Part shown: positions 27,808 to 40,029 of the stretch, one piece after another
Layout: every line of letters starts with the position of its first letter
Numbering within the stretch: the stretch's first letter is position 1
Assembly: GCF_000330705.1 (NCBI RefSeq)
Contig: NZ_ANAM01000001.1
Span: 310,001-374,000, forward strand
Direction of reading: 5' to 3'
Origin: Salinicoccus carnicancri Crm
Lineage (GTDB): Bacteria; Bacillota; Bacilli; Staphylococcales; Salinicoccaceae
DNA length: 64,000 nt
Notes under the pieces: generated by a model
What the model was told of the DNA's origin: nothing
Databases searched by the model: none
Seen by the model: the letters and a program-made list of their open reading frames with translations, nothing else
Program-made: the position numbers and the translations under genes

Positions 27808-29364
27808 GTGAAAACACTGTATTATAACGGCATCATATATACGATGAACCGCGAAGGGGAGACGGCAGAAGCGGTTCTGGCGGATAAGGGACGGATTGTC
27901 AGGACCGGCGGCCACGGCGAACTGGAGGCGGAGGCTGATTTTAAAATCGATCTCGATGGTCAGACGATGCTGCCCGCCCTCACGGATGCACATATCCATC
28001 TCATCATGCTCGGCAAGAAGCTGAAATCCCTGGCGCTGCATCATACAGATGATATCACCGAGATGAAGCGCCTGATCGGTGAATTCAGGACGGATCAGCA
28101 ATGGAATCTGATTCTTGGATATGATGAAAACAATCTCTCGGATAAATACCGCATGGACCGTTTTGAACTCGACCGTCTGACGGATAAGCCGACACTTGTC
28201 ACACGTGTCTGCCATCACGCCGGATTCGTGAATACAATGGCCCTGGAATTTCTGGGCATCGACCAAAGCGTAAAAGATCCGGAAGGCGGCTATTTTGAAA
28301 GGGACGGGAACGGGGAACTCACCGGCTGGGTGTATGATACAGCGTTTGACCTCATAAGGGATCGGACGGTGGATGATGATGTCAGGTCATTGTCGAGTGA
28401 CCTCGCCACAGCCATTGATCATATGTACAGTTACGGCATCGCCGGCGCACACACGGAGGATATGTCCAACTACGGACCTTATGAAATGCCGTTCAAGGCC
28501 TATCTTGAGACCATCGGCCCGGACAGGAAGAAATTCAGGGTCAATCTGCTGAGAAATGAAAAAGTGTACCCTCAGATGGTCCGGGACGACCCTGACTATC
28601 TCGAAGACTGGATTGAAAAGGATGCAATGAAGATTTTCATGGACGGTGCTTTCGGTGGCAGCACGGCCCTTCTCAAAGCACCTTATGTTGGCACGGAGGA
28701 CTGCGGGCTGCAGATCCATTCCAGGGAAGCACTTTTGACAATGGTGAAGCGTGCAAGGGAAAACAATGATGCGATTGCGGTCCACATGATCGGCGATAAG
28801 GCATGCGAACTGGTGCTCGATGCGATTGAGGAATATCCGGCACCCGAAGGGAAGCATGACCGGCTGATTCACTGCAGCCTGCTTGATGCAGGGCTCATTC
28901 AGCGCATGAAGGCGCTGGATGTCATATGTGATATCCAGCCCACCTTCCTGACTTCGGATATGCCATGGGTAATGGAACATCTTGGAGAGGGACGTGCACA
29001 ATATCTGTACGCCTTCAAAACGATGCAGGATAACGGGCTTATCCTTGGCGGCTCGTCGGATGCGCCAATAGAAGACGTCAACCCTCTGCTTGGCATCCAT
29101 ACACTGGTAACGCGCAAGGGCAGCAGCGGAGTGTACAATGAAGCTGAACGGGTAAACCGTTTCGAAGCATTTAAAATGTATACGGTAAACCCTGCGGAGA
29201 TTGCCTATAAAACAGACAGGGCCGGCAGGATAAGTGCCGGGTATTATGCGGACTTTGCCGTCTTCGACAGGGATGTCATGCAGATTGACGCTGACGAACT
29301 GCTTGATGCACGGGTGACAAGGACTGTAATAGATGGTGATACAGTATATCAGATCAATGAATAG
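27808..29364 (+). CDS. YtcJ-like amidohydrolase
   Basis: Amidohydrolase superfamily, YtcJ subgroup, 518 residues, cytoplasmic. Metal-binding DAHIH (His62, His64), a further histidine in VHMIGDKACELVLDAIE, HCSLLDAGL and the Asp of LGGSSDAPIEDVNPLLG. The GTG start lies 7 bases behind TAGGAGGGG. These enzymes hydrolyse C-N bonds of varied small molecules; the substrate is not predictable. The next gene (opine-dehydrogenase-like) follows 11 bases later, so they may act in one route. Confidence 0.9.
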   Translation: MKTLYYNGIIYTMNREGETAEAVLADKGRIVRTGGHGELEAEADFKIDLDGQTMLPALTDAHIHLIMLGKKLKSLALHHTDDITEMKRLIGEFRTDQQWNLILGYDENNLSDKYRMDRFELDRLTDKPTLVTRVCHHAGFVNTMALEFLGIDQSVKDPEGGYFERDGNGELTGWVYDTAFDLIRDRTVDDDVRSLSSDLATAIDHMYSYGIAGAHTEDMSNYGPYEMPFKAYLETIGPDRKKFRVNLLRNEKVYPQMVRDDPDYLEDWIEKDAMKIFMDGAFGGSTALLKAPYVGTEDCGLQIHSREALLTMVKRARENNDAIAVHMIGDKACELVLDAIEEYPAPEGKHDRLIHCSLLDAGLIQRMKALDVICDIQPTFLTSDMPWVMEHLGEGRAQYLYAFKTMQDNGLILGGSSDAPIEDVNPLLGIHTLVTRKGSSGVYNEAERVNRFEAFKMYTVNPAEIAYKTDRAGRISAGYYADFAVFDRDVMQIDADELLDARVTRTVIDGDTVYQINE

Positions 29365-29375
29365 GGGGATCAAGT

Positions 29376-30470
29376 ATGGCACTTAAAATCAGTATTTTCG
29401 GAGCCGGAAACGGTGGTATTACTGCAGCTGCTGATATGACGGCAAAAGGACATGAGGTCACTTTGCACCAGTCGGGGAATTCACAGAGGGACCTCACCAG
29501 CATTGCGGAGACCGGCATAATCAAATTCAACGGCAAACCGGTCAAAATCCATAAGTTTACCAGAGAGGTGGAGGAAGCGGTGCGCGGCAGAGATGTCATC
29601 ATGCTGACGATACCGGCAACAGCCGTTGAGCCGATTGCCGAAAAACTCGCCCCTTATCTTGAAGATGGCCAGTATGTATTTATAAACAGTGCGAGTGCAA
29701 TGAGCAGCCTGAGATTCAAACGTGTGCTGAATAATATGAAAAGGGATATCGATGTCAAAGTCGGTGAAACGATGTCACTCACATATGCATCCAGATATGA
29801 TCAGGAGACGAATGAAGCGACGCTGCTCTCATACAATGAACACAACCTTTTTGCGGCATATCCTTCACGGTTCACAGAAGAAATGCTGGAGGTCCTGGGA
29901 CGGATGTATGATCATCTGAAGCCGGCGAAAAGTATCATAGAAACGACACTGAACAACGGCAATCCGGAAAGCCATCCCGGACCGTCTATTCTCAATGCCG
30001 GCCGCATCGACGCTGCCGGTGATGACTTCTATCTGTATAAAGAGGGGATTACCGAGCATACAGTGAACGTCATACACAAAATCGATGCGGAGCGGCAGCA
30101 GATATGCAGGATGCTGGGTTTTGAAGCGATGTCAAAATCGGAGCGCAGCGTGAGGAGCGGCTACTTCGAAAAGTCAGGACTGCTTCGGGAACAGTATAAT
30201 CATTCCCCGGTGCTCGCGGATATAAAAGGACCGGGAGATCTTGAAAGCAGATATGTGACTGAAGATGTGTCCAACGGGCTCGTCCTCTGGGCGAGCATCG
30301 GTGATGCATCCGGTGTGGAGACCCCTGTGATGGATGCTGTCATCACACTGGCCGGTGTACTGCTCGGAAGGGATTATTTCAGCGAAGGCGTCACGCTCAA
30401 GAAACTGGGCATTGAAGATGCGGATGCTGCCCGGCTCAATGCATTGATGGAATATGATCATACCAAATAG
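29376..30470 (+). CDS. Octopine/nopaline dehydrogenase family protein
   Basis: NAD(P)-dependent dehydrogenase of 364 residues. N-terminal Rossmann fold with IFGAGNGGITAAADMTAKGH (residues 7-26) and the C-terminal opine dehydrogenase domain with the family block EFxxTLNNGNPExHPG-like ETTLNNGNPESHPG followed by NAGRID. Enzymes of this family join or split an amino acid and a 2-oxo acid. Distinct in sequence from staphylopine dehydrogenase and not linked to metallophore genes. Translated from ATG after GGGGGA. Operon with the YtcJ amidohydrolase suggests opine or N-alkyl amino acid breakdown, which is inference. Confidence 0.87.
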   Translation: MALKISIFGAGNGGITAAADMTAKGHEVTLHQSGNSQRDLTSIAETGIIKFNGKPVKIHKFTREVEEAVRGRDVIMLTIPATAVEPIAEKLAPYLEDGQYVFINSASAMSSLRFKRVLNNMKRDIDVKVGETMSLTYASRYDQETNEATLLSYNEHNLFAAYPSRFTEEMLEVLGRMYDHLKPAKSIIETTLNNGNPESHPGPSILNAGRIDAAGDDFYLYKEGITEHTVNVIHKIDAERQQICRMLGFEAMSKSERSVRSGYFEKSGLLREQYNHSPVLADIKGPGDLESRYVTEDVSNGLVLWASIGDASGVETPVMDAVITLAGVLLGRDYFSEGVTLKKLGIEDADAARLNALMEYDHTK

Positions 30471-30473
30471 GGC

Positions 30474-30497
30474 ACGGGCCGCATGGCCCGTTTTTTA
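30474..30497 (+). terminator. Terminator of the amidohydrolase-opine unit
   Basis: CGGGCC, loop GCAT, GGCCCG and T6. Confidence 0.85.
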
Positions 30498-30990
30498 AAA
30501 CCATCTTTTTCCCGTATACGCTCACAGGCGGGCTGTGTGCATAAAATACTCCGCTCCCCTCTTCGTCGATTATAATTTCGTCAGGACGATTTTCGGTGTG
30601 ATCCACCCGTATTTCCCCCGTATGTGTTTCGCCGACATGCATCTTTTTATACCCTTCCTCCAATCCAGTGGAGATGACAACGGCACATCCCGAACCTGGG
30701 ATGTCCTCAGTGCCGAAACGGACCCAGCCGATTGTATCCGGGTGGTCAAAATAATCTTCCTGATTGCCGTAAGCAAGATTTTTCCGGGCGCCGGGCAGAA
30801 CACCGAGTTCATCTTTTTTCCGTCAATCTTATGTTCACCGTTAATGCCGTGGCAGTCTTCGTATTATCCACGAATGTCACAGAATTCCACGGGTTTTACG
30901 CGACCATTGACCGGTCGAATATATGTGGCAGACCGAATGCTGCTTTCCCAAGCCCCGCTGTGTAGAAATTATAATGGAGCCTGACATCGG
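30498..30990 (-). pseudogene. Decayed alpha-amylase (GH13) remnant
   Basis: Reading the minus strand from 30990 gives fragments of a bacterial alpha-amylase in the right order but in broken frames: DVRLHYNFYTAG, then IFDRSMVA, an in-frame TAA at 30896-30898, NPWNSVTFVDN, a gap where the HD catalytic-region and about 50 residues are gone, GINGEHKIDGKK, a one-base frameshift in a six-T (plus strand) run at 30814-30819, DELGVLPGARKNLAYG, YFDHPDTIGWVRFG and the C-terminal beta domain (MHVGETHTGEIRVDHTENRP, ending VSVYGKK). The N-terminal catalytic half is absent and the frame runs on into the neighbouring gene's terminator. It fills the long gap between the opine gene and the channel-like gene. 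Clearly non-functional; family assignment is by recognised motifs. Confidence 0.8.
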
Positions 30991-31160
30991 TCCTTCTGAA
31001 ATTATTATGCTATGTATATCCGTTATCAGACTATTTAACCTTCTCCCCTCCGCACGGATGAAAATTTTTGACATCATACAGAAAAAAATTATGATATCCT
31101 GTTTATCGCAATTGTACTTAGGTTATAAGAAAATAGACTACAAATAAGGAGGAGTTATAC

Positions 31161-32111
31161 ATGAATAGCATCGGAGACCAATTCATGTCCGTGTTGAACA
31201 GTATTATTAACTTTATTCCAAATCTTATCAGTGCAATTCTGTTCTTACTTTTAGCATGGATCATCGCAGTAATCGTCAAGAACATTATCGTGAAAGGACT
31301 CAAAGCAGTCGGTTTCGACAAATGGCTTGAGAAGAAAGGGCTGAGCAGCCCGGATGAAGCGAAGCGGGAGTCGGAAGGACTGATAGCGACGCTTGGCAAA
31401 CTTGCCTACTTCCTAGTCTTCATTCTGTTCCTTCCGCCGGTATTTGATGCTCTGAACATGCAGTCCGTTTCAGATCCCATAAGGGAAATGATGACTGCAG
31501 TGCTGAACTTCATTCCGAGGTTCTTTGTTGCAGCCGTGCTGGTTCTGCTCGGGCTGTACCTGGCTAAAATACTGGGGAAACTTGTCACGAATCTGCTTAA
31601 GAGCCTGAACGCAGGCAAATTCAATTCCTATGTGAATTTCGGCGACAAATCCAAAGAGGGCATAGATATTCCAAGCGCTCTTGGATGGGTTGTTGCAGTA
31701 CTGATCGGCCTGTTCTTCGTGGTGCAGGCGCTGAGTGTACTTAACCTTGAAGTGTTCAATACGATTGGAACGGCAATCATCGCCTATATTCCATTGGTGA
31801 TTTCGGCACTCATAATCCTCGCACTCGGTTTTATCGGGGGCAACCTGCTGTCCACTGTCATCACTAAAAGTACAGGAAATGCATTCGTTGGTGAAATCGC
31901 AAAATACCTTATCATCATCGTGGCAGTATTCATGACACTCGATCAGCTGAATTTTGCACAAAGCATTGTCAACCTCGCCTTCCTGTTCATCCTGGGCGCA
32001 GCGGCCATCGCCTTTGCAATCAGTTTTGGCATCGGTGGCAGAACATTCGCCGAAAAACAGCTGCATAAATTTGAAGACAAAGTACAAAAAGAAGACCGTG
32101 GCAACCAGTAA
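31161..32111 (+). CDS. Mechanosensitive-channel-like protein with TM-helix repeats
   Basis: A 316-residue membrane protein with repeated TM-helix segments (NFIPNLISAILFLLLAWIIA, NFIPRFFVAAVLVLLGLYLA and AYIPLVISALIILALGFIGG are the same pattern three times), as in CmpX-like proteins related to MscS but lacking its beta domain. AAGGAGGAG precedes the ATG. C-terminal FEDKVQKEDRGNQ is soluble. Family members affect envelope stress or osmotic responses; ion conduction here is unproven. Single gene with terminator. Confidence 0.82.
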   Translation: MNSIGDQFMSVLNSIINFIPNLISAILFLLLAWIIAVIVKNIIVKGLKAVGFDKWLEKKGLSSPDEAKRESEGLIATLGKLAYFLVFILFLPPVFDALNMQSVSDPIREMMTAVLNFIPRFFVAAVLVLLGLYLAKILGKLVTNLLKSLNAGKFNSYVNFGDKSKEGIDIPSALGWVVAVLIGLFFVVQALSVLNLEVFNTIGTAIIAYIPLVISALIILALGFIGGNLLSTVITKSTGNAFVGEIAKYLIIIVAVFMTLDQLNFAQSIVNLAFLFILGAAAIAFAISFGIGGRTFAEKQLHKFEDKVQKEDRGNQ

Positions 32112-32136
32112 CAGAATGTGATTGAATTTAATTCGA

Positions 32137-32175
32137 ATCCAAACACTTTATACATAAAGTGTTTGGATTTTTTTG
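32137..32175 (+). terminator. Terminator of the TM-helix protein gene
   Basis: ATCCAAACACTTTAT, loop, ATAAAGTGTTTGGAT and T7; also A-rich on the far side. Confidence 0.88.
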
Positions 32176-32241
32176 ATTATATAAATAGTATGTTGTGTTA
32201 TCATGAATATATTAACCATAGGCGTAAAGGAGAATTTTTGA

Positions 32242-33288
32242 ATGATCACCAGAGATCAAGTTGAAGAAATCGTTGGAAATATAAATGATCCGATACTGAA
32301 TGTACCGATTGCAGAGACAGAAGGCATTCAGGAGATCAGCATCAAAGAAGAAAAGAACCACGTAAGCATCAAGGTTGCAATCGGCCGTCTGGGAGGGCAG
32401 GAGCAGCTGGACCTTCAGATGAAGATTGTAAATGCTGTCAAAGAAGCGGGGGCTGATTCAGTCGGGCTCAGGTTCGGAGAACTGGATGAAGAAACGATCG
32501 AACGCCACCGCGGGACTGCAGGCAGCGAAGTTGAGAACCGTTTCAAGGAAAGCGATACGGAATTCATCTCCATCGCCTCCGGTAAAGGCGGGGTCGGAAA
32601 ATCGACAGTTGCGGTAAACCTTGCAGTTGCGCTTGCCAATCAAGGGAAGAAAGTCGGCCTGATCGATGCAGATATATATGGTTTCAGTGTTCCGGACATG
32701 ATGGGCATCACTGACAAACCGGCAATCGAGGATAAAACACTCATCCCCGTGGAACGCTTTGGGGTCAAAGTGATTTCAATGGCTTTTTTTGTAGAGGAAA
32801 ACACGCCTGTCATATGGAGAGGGCCGATGCTCGGCAAGATGATCAACAGCTTCTTTGACGAAGTGAGGTGGGGGGAGCTCGACTATTTGCTTCTCGACCT
32901 GCCTCCGGGTACGGGAGATGTGGCATTGGATGTCCATCAGCTGCTGCCGCACAGTAAGGAAATCATCGTTACCACACCGCACCCGACGGCTGCCTTTGTA
33001 GCTGCAAGGGCCGGGGCGATGGCACAGCATACAGATCATGAAATCATCGGAGTCATAGAAAATATGAGTTATTTCGAAAGCAAAAATACCGGTGAGAAAG
33101 AATTCATCTTTGGCAAAGGCGGTGGCGAGAAGCTCGCCAGGGAACTGGGTGTACCGATGCTCGGACAGCTTCCTCTCGGTCAGCCGGAATGGGATGAATC
33201 TGATTTCGCACCTTCTGTCTATGGAGATGATGAAATCGGAAAAGTGTATCAGAGCATTGCAGAAAATGTAATCCGGGAAAGTGAATAG
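32242..33288 (+). CDS. salA: Mrp/ApbC-type P-loop ATPase (SalA-like)
   Basis: A 348-residue MinD-like ATPase with an N-terminal DUF59/MIP18 domain (about 1-85) and a deviant Walker A GKGGVGKST (114-122). Mrp/ApbC members carry iron-sulphur clusters; here the CxxC before FIFGKGGG is replaced by FESKNTGEKEFIFG, with no cysteine, as in Bacillus SalA, a regulator. Gene order salA-kbaA-rRNA matches Bacillus. The start is preceded by AAAGGAG. It could still serve cluster transfer in a non-cysteine mode; function uncertain. Confidence 0.9.
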   Translation: MITRDQVEEIVGNINDPILNVPIAETEGIQEISIKEEKNHVSIKVAIGRLGGQEQLDLQMKIVNAVKEAGADSVGLRFGELDEETIERHRGTAGSEVENRFKESDTEFISIASGKGGVGKSTVAVNLAVALANQGKKVGLIDADIYGFSVPDMMGITDKPAIEDKTLIPVERFGVKVISMAFFVEENTPVIWRGPMLGKMINSFFDEVRWGELDYLLLDLPPGTGDVALDVHQLLPHSKEIIVTTPHPTAAFVAARAGAMAQHTDHEIIGVIENMSYFESKNTGEKEFIFGKGGGEKLARELGVPMLGQLPLGQPEWDESDFAPSVYGDDEIGKVYQSIAENVIRESE

Positions 33289-33303
33289 GCGGGGAAGTAG
33301 AAC

Positions 33304-34083
33304 ATGACATCAAAATATCTAGTTAAGTTTTACTTCAGGACACTCCTGCTCGGGATGATCATCACTGCAGCAGTCAGCCTGATCACTGAGTACCAGAATG
33401 TCACACGGTATCTGTTCGAAGGACAGATCGGCGAATTCCTGGCAGGACTTGTATGGTTCCTCGGCTACGGACTGCTCATTGCAACAGTCAGCCAGGTTGC
33501 TTTCTTCATATACTTGTTCCTCCATCCACTCGGCATGGGGATATTCGGGAGAATATGGCCGTATGTCCAGCTCCTGCTTGTGATGTACGCAATCTTCGAC
33601 CTTTTCTATTTGAGATTCTACAGGTTTGGCCTTGAATCCGGTCAGGTCTGGAGCTTCATCTGGATTCCGGTCCTTGTCGTTGCAGCGGGCTTTATTGTAG
33701 CGGGAATGAAGAACAAATACTCGGAAGGTACGAACATCTTCATCCCGGCTCTCTTCTATATGATATTTATGACTTCAATAACACTCATTCCGTTTTTGAG
33801 TGTGGAAGATACGTCATGGATATACAGATCAGTATTCACACTCATCATATGTAATGCAGCCCAGCTTCTGACATTGCCGTCTTATATAGAGGCCTCTGAA
33901 AAAGAGAAGGAAGAGCGGGGCAGAGTGACAAAAAGTGATATCAATGAACAAAAGAGAGCTGAATTAAAACACCAGGAAGCAGCGCAGAAGAAAAAGGAAG
34001 AGTCCCAGACAAAGAAAAGAAAGAACATGAAGTATAAAAATGAGACCCGCATGGCGGAAAATCGCAAAAAGAAGAAGAAATAA
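33304..34083 (+). CDS. kbaA: KbaA family membrane protein (KinB-signalling activator)
   Basis: A 259-residue protein with about six membrane helices (residues 10-195) and a very basic Lys/Glu/Gln-rich cytoplasmic tail (about 200-259, ending RKKKKK). Sequence and position match Bacillus KbaA, which activates the sporulation kinase KinB. No sporulation gene such as gerD separates it from salA here as it does in Bacillus, so in this probably non-sporulating organism it must do something else. It is 15 bases after salA, co-transcribed. Confidence 0.82.
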   Translation: MTSKYLVKFYFRTLLLGMIITAAVSLITEYQNVTRYLFEGQIGEFLAGLVWFLGYGLLIATVSQVAFFIYLFLHPLGMGIFGRIWPYVQLLLVMYAIFDLFYLRFYRFGLESGQVWSFIWIPVLVVAAGFIVAGMKNKYSEGTNIFIPALFYMIFMTSITLIPFLSVEDTSWIYRSVFTLIICNAAQLLTLPSYIEASEKEKEERGRVTKSDINEQKRAELKHQEAAQKKKEESQTKKRKNMKYKNETRMAENRKKKKK

Positions 34084-34104
34084 ATTGGGGTGAAACCCTG
34101 ACAT

Positions 34105-34131
34105 GCAGCGCTTTTGCGCTGCTTTTTCTTT
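34105..34131 (+). terminator. salA-kbaA terminator
   Basis: GCAGCGC, loop TTTT, GCGCTGC, then TTTTTCTTT. Confidence 0.9.
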
Positions 34132-34170
34132 ATCCGGTGTAAAACTCCAATATATTTATCAATCAAATCG

Positions 34171-34199
34171 TTGACACTAAACCACACGCTTGGTAAGAT
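34171..34199 (+). promoter_or_regulatory. rRNA operon promoter P1
   Basis: TTGACA (34171-34176), 17 bases, TAAGAT (34194-34199). Confidence 0.75.
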
Positions 34200-34277
34200 A
34201 TATCTTGTCGCTGAAACACGGCGTCCGAAAAAACAAAAGCACAGCACACATCATGAAAAACAAATTTCAAAAAGTGC

Positions 34278-34309
34278 TTGCAATCAAGTTGCTGGAATGG
34301 TAATATAAT
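34278..34309 (+). promoter_or_regulatory. rRNA operon promoter P2
   Basis: TTGCAA (34278-34283), 17 bases, TAATAT (34301-34306), overlapping TATAAT at 34304-34309. Tandem promoters are usual for Bacillales rRNA operons. The leader after it carries the typical ATTGAAAACTGAAT. Confidence 0.6.
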
Positions 34310-34337
34310 AAGGCAACGCAAAAAGAGAACATTGAAA

Positions 34338-34358
34338 ACTGAATGACAATATGTCAAC
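34338..34358 (+). other. 5' arm of the 16S rRNA processing stem
   Basis: ACTGAATGACAATATGTCAA at 34338 pairs with GTTGACATATTGTATTCAGT at 36044-36063, forming the long stem around 16S rRNA that RNase III cuts; one base bulges. Confidence 0.8.
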
Positions 34359-34466
34359 GTTAATTCCGAGAAAGCGACACACACAGTGTGTCACAGATTG
34401 AGGCGGACAATATAAACGCAGTGCGGTGCCGGAGACGGCACGGCAGGAGCTCGAGATGGGCTTTCC

Positions 34467-36024
<1,558 letters not shown>

Positions 36025-36043
36025 ATAATTACGGAACGGAATG

Positions 36044-36063
36044 GTTGACATATTGTATTCAGT
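36044..36063 (+). other. 3' arm of the 16S rRNA processing stem
   Basis: Complement of 34338-34358. The 190-base spacer to 23S carries no tRNA gene; it holds a GC-rich hairpin near 36170-36195 (GTGCCGC, TTTCG, GCGGCAC). Confidence 0.78.
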
Positions 36064-36073
36064 ATCATGTACA

Positions 36074-36098
36074 TTGAAAACCGGATAGAGAAGCAATA
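36074..36098 (+). other. 5' arm of the 23S rRNA processing stem
   Basis: GAAAACCGGATAGAGAAGCA pairs with TGCTTCTATCCGGTTTTGAA downstream of 23S at 39140-39162. Confidence 0.8.
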
Positions 36099-36210
36099 AA
36101 TGATTTTTAACCGAAAATCAAAGCGTAGAAAACCGAGAACTGAAATTAAAAAGAGTTCACACAAACACGCGTTGTGCCGCTTTCGGGCGGCACACTCACA
36201 AATTCATTGC

Positions 36211-39099
<2,889 letters not shown>

Positions 39100-39139
39100 A
39101 AGAATGATGAAGAAACCGTGTTTCGGTTTATGCGCAATC

Positions 39140-39162
39140 TATTGCTTCTATCCGGTTTTGAA
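39140..39162 (+). other. 3' arm of the 23S rRNA processing stem
   Basis: Pairs with 36074-36098 to enclose 23S rRNA. Confidence 0.78.
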
Positions 39163-39234
39163 TGTGACATGAAACGGGGCACTGCAGATGTTTATGCAGT
39201 GACACTGGATCTGACACATTCGCATATGACATTG

Positions 39235-39349
39235 TCCGGCGGCGATGGCGGAGAGGCCACACCTGTTCCCATGCCGAACACAGCAGTTAAGCTCTCCAGC
39301 GCCGATGGTAGTTGGACTGACGTCCCGCAAGAGTAGGACGCTGCCGGGC
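39235..39349 (+). rRNA. rrf: 5S ribosomal RNA
   Basis: TCCGGCGGCGATGGCGGAGA at the start, the conserved CCCATGCCGAACACAGCAGT and the tail GAGTAGGACGCTGCCGGGC; 115 bases; ends estimated. Confidence 0.95.
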
Positions 39350-39379
39350 AGTGTGTTTTTGTTTTAAATTTATTAGTTT

Positions 39380-39454
39380 TCCACAGTAGCTCAGTGGTAG
39401 AGCTATCGGCTGTTAACCGATCGGTCGTAGGTTCGAATCCTACCTGTGGAGCCA
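39380..39454 (+). tRNA. tRNA-Asn (GTT)
   Basis: Cloverleaf with anticodon GTT in CTGTTAA, T-arm GTTCGAATC and encoded CCA. Confidence 0.96.
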
Positions 39455-39483
39455 TTTTTTGTTTTAGGCATATATTTTATACT

Positions 39484-39555
39484 GGCCCGTTGGTCAAGCG
39501 GTTAAGACACCGCCCTTTCACGGCGGTAACACGGGTTCGAGTCCCGTACGGGTCA
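39484..39555 (+). tRNA. tRNA-Glu (TTC)
   Basis: Anticodon TTC in CTTTCAC, T-arm GGTTCGAGTC. CCA is not encoded; the gene ends at the discriminator A and must be completed by CCA-adding enzyme. Confidence 0.95.
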
Positions 39556-39561
39556 TATTTT

Positions 39562-39637
39562 GGAGAATTAGCTCAGCTGGGAGAGCATCTGCCTTACAAG
39601 CAGAGGGTCGGCGGTTCGAACCCGTCATTCTCCACCA
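39562..39637 (+). tRNA. tRNA-Val (TAC)
   Basis: Anticodon TAC in CTTACAA, encoded CCA. Confidence 0.96.
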
Positions 39638-39638
39638 T

Positions 39639-39722
39639 GGAGGGGTAGCGAAGTGGCTAAACGCGGCGGACTGTAAATCCGCTCCTTCGGGTTCGGCAGT
39701 TCGAATCTGCCCCCCTCCACCA
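39639..39722 (+). tRNA. tRNA-Tyr (GTA)
   Basis: Class II tRNA with long variable arm (GCTCCTTCGGGTTCGGC region), anticodon GTA in CTGTAAA, encoded CCA; only one base after tRNA-Val. Confidence 0.95.
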
Positions 39723-39734
39723 TTTTTATATCAT

Positions 39735-39809
39735 TGGGCTATAGCCAAGCGGTAAGGCAACGGGTTTTGGTCTCGTCATGCGAAGGTTCGAATCCTTCTA
39801 GCCCAGCCA
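39735..39809 (+). tRNA. tRNA-Gln (TTG)
   Basis: Anticodon TTG in TTTTGGT, T-arm GGTTCGAATC, encoded CCA. Confidence 0.95.
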
Positions 39810-39813
39810 TCAT

Positions 39814-39886
39814 GAGCCATTAGCTCAGTCGGTAGAGCATCTGACTTTTAATCAGAGGGTCAGAGGTTCGAATCCTCTATGGCTCA
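39814..39886 (+). tRNA. tRNA-Lys (TTT)
   Basis: Anticodon TTT in CTTTTAA, T-arm GGTTCGAATC. CCA is not encoded. Confidence 0.95.
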
Positions 39887-39891
39887 CTTAT

Positions 39892-39924
39892 GGACATCTT
39901 CTTCGGAAGGTGTCTTTTTTTAAT
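39892..39924 (+). terminator. rRNA-tRNA operon terminator
   Basis: GACATCTTC, loop TTCG, GAAGGTGTC and T7. Confidence 0.9.
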
Positions 39925-40029
39925 TTTTATGCATATAAACGGTTGTTTTTACATTTTTATAAATCGTTGCATAAAAATCCAATGTTGTATAATATGAAGT
40001 TATACTTGATTTGAAAAGGGGATATTTTT

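Noticed and set aside
29376-30470. Staphylopine dehydrogenase (cntM)
   Set aside because: The sequence has the octopine/nopaline C-terminal block, and no cntK, cntL or cnt transporter gene is adjacent.
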